Shown here one piece after another: positions 1-7,011 of a stretch of 7,011 nucleotides of DNA. A model generated the notes under the pieces. It did no database searches, was not told where the DNA came from, and worked only from the letters and a program-made list of their open reading frames with translations. The position numbers were made by a program, and so were the translations under genes. The stretch is from positions 1-7,011 of the forward strand of contig DSBO01000045.1 of assembly GCA_011046015.1 (NCBI GenBank). Reading direction: 5' to 3'. This stretch comes from Thioalkalivibrio sp. (GTDB lineage Bacteria > Pseudomonadota > Gammaproteobacteria > SpSt-1174). The first letter of the stretch is position 1. The number at the start of each line of letters is the position of its first letter.

Positions 1-1
1 C

Positions 2-841
2 GTCAATGCGGCCGGCACGGCAGTGCTCGGCAATGTTTTGCTTACCCCCATGCCCGACACCGGTTTTATACGGGGGATCGTCTCCCGCGCCGCGGACGGC
101 GCGCCCATACAGGGCGCCAGCGTGACGGTCAGTGGCACCAGCGTCACGACAACGCAGTCCGATCAAGAAGGCCGTTTTGCCCTGGGTGCGACTCCGGGCG
201 CCGTGTCGGTCACGGTAAGCGCCAGTGGCTATGAACCGGTCACCGCGTCGGGCACGTTGACCGCCGGTGGCTCCCTCTGGTTCACCCCCATGATGCGGGA
301 AGCCGGCGCCCCCTACCCGGATACTGAAGTAAGCGTGCACGGCGCTGTGGTCGACAATGCGACTGGCAGCCCGATACCCGGGGTCACGGTTTCCGTCACC
401 AATGGTGTCCATGCATGGAGCACCGTCACTGACGCGTCAGGGGACTTTGCGCTCGCGGGCATCGATGCCGGCGAAGAGACGATCACCCTGGAGAAAACCG
501 GCTATCAGTCGCGGGTTTACACGGCCGTGGCCGGTCCGGGCAACACCGTGGCGCTTGGCACCGTCAGGCTTTCCCCGGACACGGTAGCGACCAGCGCGAC
601 GATCACTGGCCGACTGCTGGATGCCGATTCGGACATCCCTGTCGCCGGCGCCAGCGTGGTGATTGCGGAGACCGGCAAGAACGCCATCTCGGGCACGGAC
701 GGCTCCTACACCATCGAAGACATCACGCTGAACCGATTCACGCTCCAGGCCTCTGCCCCGGGCTACGCGACCACCAGTGGAGTGGTGGAGCTGGCGCAGT
801 ACGGAACCGCGAACGTGGACGTCCAGATGCGCCGCGCGGCA
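2..841 (+). repeat. Carboxypeptidase-regulatory-like (Cna-B/transthyretin-type) repeats: tail of one plus three complete
   Basis: Three homologous units of about 80 residues lie at 62-301, 326-583 and 593-841. Each opens with a strand of the form I/V-x-G-x-V/L, then has P-I/V-x-G-A/V-x-V, a T/S-D-x-x-G-x-F/Y turn (SDQEGRF, TDASGDF, GTDGSYT), a strand ending in a G-Y motif (SGYEP, TGYQS, PGYAT), and a closing strand (FTPMM, VRLSP, VQMRR). Residues 1-20 (2-61) end in LGNVLLTPMP, matching the closing strand, so at least one more repeat lies upstream. In known proteins these seven-stranded sandwiches are stalk or accessory modules, not peptidases, and usually sit outside the cytoplasm. The family assignment is from motif recognition only. 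Confidence 0.85.
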
Positions 842-3800
842 TCGGCCGATTTCGAGGTGGTGCAAGTCGAGACCGACGCCGACCGCTATCCCGCCCTGTC
901 GAAGGTGAAGATCCGGGCCACGGTGGTCAACAGCGGAGCGGATCCCCGTACCGTCGTGCTGCAGGCGAATGTGATCGACAGCAGTGGCCAAATCATCGAC
1001 CAATTCCCCGCAATGCGCATTCCGGCCGGTGGCAACCCGCAGGACGCCTGGGTGACCGTGGCTTCCGGCGAGGAACTACCGGTATCTATGGAATGGAACA
1101 CCGATCGATACGCGGCCGGCCAGTACCGGCTGGTCGTGGAGGCCGTGGAGGTATCGAGCAGCCGCGTACTGGGCCAGCGCGCCGGCGTGGTCAGCATCGA
1201 TCCCACTCGTCGCATCGGCGGCAGCGCCAGCTTCGATCCGCCGATTGCGCAACTCGCCGCCAGGCGGCCGATCCAGGTCGCATCCCTGCTCTCCAACCAG
1301 GGCAACGAACCCATCGGGCCAGCAACGGTAACGGCACGCGTAACCCTGCAGAAGGAAGGCTATCGTCCGCGCAGCGACCTGATGGACATCAAGACCGTGA
1401 GTACCGCAGATGCCCTGGCGAATGCCAAGGGCATGGCAACCGGGCCCGACGGCAGCTTTTACGTCGGCGACAGCTCCGGCCGGCGTATCCTGCGCGTCCT
1501 GCCCTCGGGCGAGATCGAGACCTTTGCCGATAACGTCCTCTCTCCCGTGGACGTGGATGTGGCACAGGGCAAGGTCTATGCCCTGCGAACGAATGGTGTC
1601 GTCGAAGAGTTCGACATGGGCGGCAACCGTGTCAGCCACGCCACGGGACTGAACGGGGTGCTGTCGGTCAAGGTCCAGATGGATGGCCGCATGCTCATCG
1701 GCACCAACGGCGGCGCCATGTATGAACGCGCCACTGACGGCCAGGTTCGCATGTTGTCCGGTGCGGGCCTGTCGACGCCGCGCGGGATGGTCGAGGGCGC
1801 CAATGGCGAACTCATCATCGCCGACGCCAGCCAGAACGCCCTGGTGCGCTATGCCGATGGTCGACTAACCCCCTTCCTCACCAACATCACCCAGCCCTAC
1901 GGTCTGGCGGCAGACGCGGGCAACAACCTGTACGTCACAGCATTCGGCGCCAACGCGCTCTACCGGGTGGATGCCGCCGGGCGCGCGGACGTCGTGGCTG
2001 ACGGCCTGAGCGGGCCTTACGACGTGAAGCTGAGGCAGGACGGCGTGGCACTGGTGTCGAACAACAATGGCAACTCCATCGTCGCCGTGGCACCGGATGG
2101 TACGGTAACCCCCTTGGCCGATCGCACCACGCGCTACCCAACGGCCGCCGGCTATGATTCGGCCGGCACGCTGTACGTGGCCAACAATGGCTTCAACAAC
2201 ATCGTCGCCGTTTCACCCGATGGGCAGTTCACGGAATTCAAGACGGGCATCTCCAACATCAATGCCATCTCACCCTCGGCCGATGGCGGGCTCGTGGTGC
2301 TCAACACCACGGGGGTCTTGACCAAGCTGTCGGCGCAGGGTGACAGCCAGCCAATCGCCACGGGCCTGAGCGGCGCCCGGGCGCTGGTACCCGGCGGTGA
2401 TGGCGACTGGTTTGTCGCCCAGACCACAGGCCCCCGGATTGCCAGGGTCGCGGCAGACGGCACAGCCAGCACGCACATGGCGCAGGTGATTAGCACCCCG
2501 CGCGCGGTGCGGGCCATGGACGATGGGAGTTTCTACATTCTCTCTTCCAACGGCATGGTCTCGCACATCGCCCCCGATGGCCGGGCCAGCATTGTCGCCA
2601 GCGGCCTGAGTGCGCTCTATGGCCTGGCCGTCGACACCGCAGGCAACATCTACGTTTCGGAGACAAATCAGAAACGCATCGCCAAGGTTTCACCAGCCGG
2701 TGAGATCACGCGAATCCCTGTCACCTTCTCTCCCGGCGCGCTCGCCAGCATGTCCGACGGGAGCCTGCTCGCGGCCGAATGGAACAGCACGATCATCCAT
2801 CGCATGGATCCGGCCGGTGACTGGGGTCAGTTCGCGCAGACGGATTACGCCATCCGGTACGACTTGCTGGCGGACGCCGACGGCACGGTGTGGGTACCGC
2901 ACTACAGCTACCGGCGCGTCACTCGCATCGCGTCGGATGGCACCCAAAGCTTCTACGACCTGCCAAGCTCGTATCCCTATTCGATCAGCGCCGATGGGTC
3001 CGGCGGTATCTACATCGCAAGCCATGGCCGCATCGCCCAGGTCTCGGATGCCGGCGTGGTCAGCACCGCCTTCACCCATTCCGTGCTCAACAACCAGTAT
3101 CAGTACGGCGCAGTCAGGATGCCGGATGGCGGATTCACCACCATCGACAATCAGGGCAAGGTGTCCAGATTCGATCCGGCGGGCAACCTGAGCGGACGCT
3201 ACGCCAGTCTGCAGTCCCCCGTAGCAATGACTCGGGTTGCAGATGACCTGCTGGTCTCGGTCAACGGCATGGTGCTGCGCTTCCGCGACCCGTCGAAACT
3301 CGGCGAGATCGTGGCCACCGGAAACTACGTGCGCCTGGCCACCGAGCCCACGGGTTCCGTCTTGATGGCAACGACGGCGAACATATCCCGACTCAGTGCC
3401 GACTTCAGCGGTGTACAGACTCTGGCGAGTGGGTACAGCAGCATCCAGGGACTGTCGGTTTCGCCATCCGGAACCATTGCCGTGGCGGACTACACGACCA
3501 ACAAACTGGCCTTCCAAACCAGCAGCGGCACAGTGATCGACAGCTATTACGGCCTAGTCAATCCCAAGGGATTGCTGATCGATGGCAACGGCGACCTGCT
3601 GGTCGTGAACAGCCTCCCCGCCGGCATCATGAGGGTGCGCAGCGACGGCAAGCTGTCGCTGTTCCACGCGAGGTCGGGCCTGGAGCGCATGATGCTGGAA
3701 GCTGACGGCAGCATTCTTGCCGCCGGCAGCAGCTATATCTACCGATTGAACGCAAGTGGCACCCTGCTTCAATCCCACCGGGTAACCTCGCCACTGGACC

Positions 3801-6800
3801 TGTTGCGTACCCGTGATGGCACCCTCTACACCACCGCCAGCAACGGCCAGTTGTTCGCCATTGATGGCAACTGGACGGAACGCCAGGTCGCCAGCGGCCT
3901 CAACAGTCCATCGGACATCGCACTGGATGAGAGCGGCATGGTGTACGTGGCCGACTCAAACCGTGGCGTGGTGACCCGACTCGACGAGAACGGAGCCATT
4001 GAACTGGTATCGGCGGGCCTGAGTCAGGCACGCGCCCTGCTGTTCGACGCCAGCAATGCGCTGCATGTTGCCTACGGCTCCGGCCAGCTGGCAGTCATCG
4101 ACCCCGACGGCACACGTACTGAGCTGCCTGCAACCCCCCGAGTGGGTCCCTTTACGGCTCTGGCGCAGACCACCGGCAAGGATGTCTATGCCCTTGCACC
4201 GAGCCAGAAAAGTCTCCTGCAACTGATGCTGTCACCGACCAGCGTCACCCAGCCAGGTCAGGTCGTGTACTCGGGATCGACGAGCATCTCCGGTCTGGGT
4301 CTGGATGGCGCTGCCGTTTCGGTGGACTTCGGCGAATGGGTACCTGAGCTTGCGGGTGACTACCTACTGGAAGTCCAGCTCACCGACAACACGGTCGGGG
4401 GTACCCTCCGCAACACGCTGCACGTCGGACCCAACGCCGAGGCCACCCTGTCTCTGGCTCGGAACGACGTGCTGCCCGGCGACCGCAGCGTGGGTGGACA
4501 GCTGACCGTCATCGGTGCCGACTCCACCAGCATCACCCAGATCGACCCGACCGGTGCCACGCTGGCCGCCTCGTCCTATGCCTACGGCCGCGCCATTGCC
4601 GCCGATTCGAAGGGCAACATCTTCGCTGCCGACACCAACCGTATCGTGAAGATCACGCCGGACGGCCAGCTGAGTGACTTCATCACCGGTCTTTCCGTCG
4701 GAAACGGCATGGCCGTGGACTCCGACGACTTTCTCTATACCGTCAGCGGTGGCAACGTCGCCAAGCTCTCGCCGGATGGCGCCGTGGTGGCGCAATACGT
4801 GGTGCCAGGGACCGCCCAGGCCGTGGCGCTGGATTACGCGGATACCCTCTATGCCGTGACCTCCAGCAACGTTCTGCTGCGCATCAACCAGGATGACGGC
4901 AGCTACCAGACGGTCACCTCCGTCGGTCTCAACAGTCCCAGGGGCCTGACCATCGACGCCTACGGCTATTTCTATGTCCTGAACTCGAGCAACACGATCA
5001 TCCGCATCACCCCGGACGGCTCCACGACGGCGCTTTACTTCGACGAGGCACGCTTCGAATACGAGGGCGTCAACGTTGTCGCCGACTGCTCCAACAACCT
5101 GCTGTTCGCGCCGATTTCGCTACCGCCCTTCAAGACCGGCGGCGAGGAAGACATCATCGTGCAGCTGGTGGGCGATACCGGCGAGGTGCGGCAGATACTC
5201 TACGGACCATCCATCGACAAAACACTGACCGATATCGACGTGCTGTTCTATGACCGCTTCGGCAAGCGCCTGCTCATGTGGGGCGACGTCTATGGCGGCA
5301 AGATCTTCTCCTTCCCGCTGAAGTGCGGTGGCATTGATGCCGAGGCGCATGTCGTCGCCCGCGCCGATGTGGACCTGTCCAGCACCGACCCGGCACCCGA
5401 CAAGACACTGCAACGCAACGATGGCCTCATCGAATATGTCTGGTCGCTGGAAGAAGTCGATCATCGCGGCAGCACCATAGCGATGAACCTGCTGTTCAAG
5501 GGTCTGCAAGAGGGTGAGACGCGCCCGATGCTGCAGGAGGCCTTCCTGGCCTACGACAACAGCTTTGCCCCGGGAGAGACCATCACGGTGCCGATCCCGA
5601 TCCCGGAACTGTTCGCCTCGAGCCAGATGGCCATCACGCCGCTGCTGCCGGGTGACAGCTTCGGACCGAACACCCTGTTGCCGATCATGGCACGGGTCGA
5701 GAATGGCGGGGAGCTCCCCTTCAATGGCAGCATCGAGCTCGGCATCCTCGATGGCCGTGGGCAGGTGGTCGAGGCACTGGCGCCGATAACAGTCGATCAG
5801 CTGGCGGGCACCATGAGCGGCGACTTCACGGCGCAATGGAATACAGGTGCCACCTTCAGTGGCGACTACGCCGTGCAGGCCCGCCTGTTGAACGAGACCG
5901 GTACAGAAGTCGCCACTGGTATCACGTCATTCAGCATCGTCACCGGCTCCGCCCCGGGCACGAGCCTGATCGGGCTCTCGCTCACGAGCGACCGTGCCAT
6001 CTATCAGGCATGGGACAATGCCGATCTGTCCATTGCCGTATCCAATAACGGCACCAATGCCAACAGCAGCACGGGGAGCGTGGATCTTCAGGTTCGCGAC
6101 CCGGCCGGTAGTGTCATTCATACGGCCAGCTATCCGGTGCCCGAGATGTTGCCGGGAGGCCGCAACACCCATGCCGATCGCCTGGCCCTGGTGGATGCAC
6201 CCGCCGGCCAGTATGCGGTCACGGCAGTGGTACACGATGCCACGGGGCAGGAACTGGCGCGTACCACCGTCGGCTTTGTGGTCGAGCGTAGCGCCGTGCA
6301 GGCATTGCAAGGCAGTGTGCAGGTCCAGCATGACCGGATCGAGCCCGGCATGACGAACACCTGTACCGAGACGATCGCCAACCGTGGCGCAGCGGACCTC
6401 ACCGGGGTTAGCATCCTGCATCGCCTGGTCAACCTCGATACCGGAGAGGTTGTGGCCGAAGGCAGCCGAGTGGTGGACATCGCGGGTGGCGAAACCATCA
6501 GCACCACCGAGGTCGTGGACAGCTCCACCCTGCCCGCCGGCGGCTATGCCTGCCTGCTAAGCACCGAGATTTCCGGCAACACCGCTGACCTGGCGCAGGA
6601 TACCTTCCAGGTCCTCCAGCCGCCGGTACGCATCGAGGGCGACATGCAGCTCGGCAATCGCGGCCGGCTACTCGTACTGCTGGACGGGGATCGACGCAAA
6701 AAGTCGCATGAGCACAAAGATGAGCATCACGATGACCGTTCGCGTGCCGCATGTATCGCAGATACGCAGCTGTCGCTTGCCACAGCCTACGGCCAGCCGC

Positions 6801-7009
6801 TTGCCATCGGCTCGCGGCTGGATGTCGAGTTGCTGGACCGGCACGGAACCTTGCTCGACAGCGAATGGGCGGAGGTCCAGACCGGGGCGTCGAACGCCAA
6901 TCACAACGCCGGCAGTAGCCGCATGGACCTGGCCATCGACCATCTCGACGCCACGCGCCTCGATCTGGCCGTTGGCTACGACGGCGACGGCAAGGGCTGC
7001 CCACCGCAC
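2..7009 (+). CDS. Giant multidomain, probably secreted or surface protein (internal fragment): carboxypeptidase-regulatory-like repeats, CARDB/Ig-like domains and NHL-type beta-propeller arrays
   Basis: Frame 2 is open for 2,336 codons with no stop, and both termini lie outside the window, so the start, signal peptide and C-terminus are unknown. Residue n begins at base 3n-1. Domains in order: tail of one plus three full carboxypeptidase-regulatory-like repeats (residues 1-280), a CARDB/Ig-like domain (281-400), half of another (404-457), about 24 propeller blades (468-1410), the complementary Ig half (1411-1476), six more blades (1525-1775), a DUF11/CARDB-like module (1777-1872), three Ig/macroglobulin-like domains (1873-2208) and an unrecognised end module (2209-2336). 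Such domains are known from extracytoplasmic adhesion, scaffold or ligand-binding proteins; I infer export from this. No peptidase or other catalytic motif was recognised. There are only six cysteines, all after residue 1695. Codon use looks uniform and I see no frameshift. The reading frame is near certain; the function is unknown. Confidence 0.95.
842..1201 (+). other. CARDB/Ig-like domain 1 (protein domain)
   Basis: Residues 281-400. A first strand with the D-x-D-x-Y motif TDADRYPAL is followed by IRATVVNSG, the V-x-N-x-G turn typical of CARDB-type adhesion domains. It then has IDSSGQII and a closing EWNTDRYAAGQYRLVV strand pair (EW at 1091-1096, final Tyr at 1124). The same E/Q-W ... A/S-G-x-Y ending recurs at 4334-4363 and 5834-5869, showing these are related domains within one protein. 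The DRY-type opening also resembles macroglobulin-like domains, so the exact family is open. A structural spacer or adhesion role is inferred. Confidence 0.7.
1211..1372 (+). other. CARDB/Ig-like domain 2, N-terminal half only
   Basis: Residues 404-457 contain IQVASLLSNQGN followed by ATVTARVTLQ. This is the V-x-L-x-N-x-G-N strand-turn-strand of a CARDB domain and the next strand. The second half seen in domain 1 (the W ... A-G-x-Y hairpin) is missing. The sequence passes instead through a short linker (RPRSDLMDIKTVS) straight into propeller blades. A matching second half without a first half appears at 4232-4429, so I infer one domain interrupted by the propeller array. A degenerate stand-alone domain is the alternative. 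Confidence 0.55.
1403..4231 (+). repeat. NHL/Vgb-like beta-propeller array, about 24 blades
   Basis: Residues 468-1410. Blades begin at 1403, 1538, 1649, 1769, 1886, 2006, 2129, 2249, 2366, 2489, 2606, 2726, 2846, 2969, 3083, 3209, 3323, 3434, 3554, 3674, 3788, 3899, 4019 and 4139, a spacing of 37-45 codons and mostly 38-41. The rough consensus is L-S/N-x-P-x-G-L-x(5)-G-x-L/I-Y-V-A-x-x(3-6)-I-x-R/K-I/V-x-P-D/A-G. The clearest examples are blade 5 (YGLAADAGNNLYV), blade 11 (YGLAVDTAGNIYVSE) and blade 22 (DIALDESGMVYVADSN). This is the strand pattern of NHL, SMP-30-like and virginiamycin B lyase-like propellers. Those fold into six or seven blades, so 24 blades imply several propellers in tandem. 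I did not recognise lyase or lactonase active-site residues; ligand or partner binding is inferred. Blades differ at DNA level, so the array is old rather than a recent tandem expansion. Confidence 0.85.
4232..4429 (+). other. CARDB/Ig-like half-domain closing the interrupted domain
   Basis: Residues 1411-1476 begin SPTSVTQPGQVVYSG and contain GEWVPELAGDYLLEVQL (Glu-Trp at 4334-4339, Tyr at 4361). This repeats the W ... A-G-x-Y hairpin of CARDB/Ig domain 1. No V-x-N-x-G strand precedes it, because the preceding sequence is the last propeller blade. It is the natural partner of the N-terminal half at 1211-1372. It ends in NTLHVG, a typical final strand and exit from such a domain. Confidence 0.55.
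4430..4573 (+). other. Linker or partial Ig-like strand region before the second propeller
   Basis: Residues 1477-1524 include ATLSLARNDVLPGD, QLTVIGADS and TQIDPTGATLAAS. The first part looks like the opening of another Ig-like domain (x-L-x-x-N-D-V-L-P-G-D). The last part resembles the outer strands and D-P-x-G turn of a propeller blade and could supply the closing (velcro) strand of the second propeller. I cannot choose between these from sequence alone. Confidence 0.4.
4574..5326 (+). repeat. Second NHL-like beta-propeller, six blades
   Basis: Residues 1525-1775. Blades start at 4574, 4691, 4811, 4928, 5051 and 5213, matching the blade pattern of the larger array: AIAADSKGNIFAAD with VKITPDG, GMAVDSDDFLYTV with AKLSPDG, and LNSPRGLTIDAYGYFYV with IRITPDG. 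The fifth blade is longer (about 54 residues) and carries an acidic insert with GGEED near 5140-5154; the sixth is divergent. Two cysteines, at 5087-5089 and 5324-5326, are the first in the protein and could form a disulfide joining blade 5 to the end of blade 6. Six blades match the usual NHL propeller. The ligand is unknown. Confidence 0.75.
5330..5617 (+). other. DUF11/CARDB-like module
   Basis: Residues 1777-1872. The region contains STDPAPDKTLQRNDGLIEYVW, a segment SLEEVDHRGSTIAMNLLF, GLQEGETRPMLQEAFLAYDN and then ITVPIPIPEL. This order (a W-x-L-x-x-V-D turn, a long hydrophobic strand, G-E-x-R-P, then y-D/N-N-S ... V-P-I-x-I-P) is one I associate with DUF11/CARDB-like modules of large bacterial surface proteins. 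That assignment is from memory and motif shape, not a search. It leads directly into further Ig-like domains. Confidence 0.5.
5618..6625 (+). repeat. Three tandem Ig/macroglobulin-like domains
   Basis: Unit A (5618-5947) has IMARVENGG and the QWNTGATFSGDYAV hairpin seen in domain 1. Unit B (5957-6292) opens LTSDRAIYQAWDNADLSIAVSN, a T-D-R-x-I-Y start typical of macroglobulin-like domains, and ends DAPAGQYAVTAVV. Unit C (6293-6625) has VQHDRIEPGMTNTCTETIANRG and LPAGGYACLLS. Each unit is about 110 residues with an N-x-G turn in the first half and an A/S-G-x-Y hairpin in the second. Cysteines in unit C at 6362-6364 and 6551-6553 are well placed for an intradomain disulfide, which would fit an exported protein. 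The role is probably structural. Confidence 0.65.
6626..7009 (+). other. Unrecognised C-terminal module with His/Asp/Lys-rich loop, incomplete
   Basis: Residues 2209-2336. The module starts with VRIEGDMQLGNRGRLLVLLDG and then has a strongly charged stretch rich in His, Lys, Asp and Glu (6692-6739, including HEHKDEHHDD). Strand-like segments follow: TQLSLATAYGQPL, SRLDVELLDRHGTLL and RLDLAVGYDGDGKG. Cysteines at 6752-6754 and 6998-7000 could pair. I do not recognise the family. The His/Asp cluster could bind divalent metal or be a simple disordered loop. The module is cut by the window edge, so it is unknown whether the protein ends soon after. Confidence 0.5.
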
Positions 7010-7011
7010 CC

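Noticed and set aside
1337..1372. TLQKEGYRP as a further carboxypeptidase-regulatory-like repeat
   Set aside because: It resembles the GY strand of those repeats, but the preceding SLLSNQGN strand-turn fits a CARDB domain and the SD-x-x-G turn is absent.
437..1639. Overlapping minus-strand open frames of 142-188 codons
   Set aside because: They overlap each other and the real frame, and are His/Arg/Gly-rich as expected from the reverse complement of this codon usage.
2610..3191. 193-codon plus-strand open frame in another frame
   Set aside because: It is out of frame with the clear blade-coding frame, and its Ser/Arg/Pro-rich product is a frame-shifted reading of the repeats.
2690..3517. 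275-codon open frame on the minus strand
   Set aside because: It lies fully antisense to the propeller array. Long antisense frames are expected opposite GC-rich genes with G/C at third positions. Its product has no recognisable domain.
3581..3595. D-x-N-x-D (DGNGD) as an EF-hand-like calcium site, and similar DGDGKG at 6980-6997
   Set aside because: Asp-Gly turns recur in most blades as tight turns between strands. A short D-x-N/D-x pattern alone does not establish calcium binding.
1403..4231. The 120-base periodicity as a CRISPR array or DNA satellite
   Set aside because: The periodicity is in the encoded protein pattern. The DNA of successive units is not near-identical, and there are no constant repeats separated by unique spacers.
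5120..5836. 238-codon open frame on the minus strand
   Set aside because: It is antisense to the second propeller and the following Ig-like domains, its composition is typical of a shadow frame, and no domain or start signal supports it.
1..7011. Multi-gene defence, biosynthetic or mobile system
   Set aside because: Only one gene is present. No transposase, nuclease, polymerase, inverted repeats or attachment-like sites are visible.

Overview
The whole window lies inside one protein-coding gene. Reading frame 2 of the + strand (codons starting at base 2) runs from the first complete codon to the last one at 7007-7009 without a stop. That gives 2,336 codons, open at both ends. No start codon, signal peptide, ribosome site, promoter, stop codon or terminator of this gene falls in the window, and I see no second gene, RNA gene, mobile element or CRISPR array. 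The DNA is GC-rich, with G or C favoured at the third position of frame-2 codons (GCC, GGC, CTG, ATC, GTC). This suggests a high-GC bacterium, perhaps a proteobacterium, but nothing here fixes the taxon.

The product is a giant, modular, apparently extracytoplasmic protein built almost entirely of beta-rich domains. From the N-terminal side the layout is: (1) the tail of one carboxypeptidase-regulatory-like (Cna-B/transthyretin-type) repeat followed by three complete ones (2-841); (2) a complete CARDB/Ig-like domain (842-1201) and the first half of another (1211-1372); (3) a very regular array of about 24 NHL/Vgb-like beta-propeller blades, one roughly every 40 codons (1403-4231); (4) the apparent second half of the interrupted CARDB/Ig-like domain plus a linker (4232-4573); (5) a second set of six blades (4574-5326); (6) a DUF11/CARDB-like module (5330-5617) and three further Ig- or macroglobulin-like domains (5618-6625); (7) an unrecognised C-terminal module with a His/Asp/Lys-rich loop (6626-7009).

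These parts are typical of bacterial surface or secreted proteins: stalk-like Ig and Cna-type domains carrying beta-propellers that usually bind ligands or partners, or sometimes act as lyases. The exact function cannot be read from the sequence. The most interesting features are the size and regularity of the propeller array, its apparent position inside an Ig-like domain, hints of six-blade phasing, and the restriction of all cysteines to the last quarter. I do not see a demonstrable new multi-gene system here.
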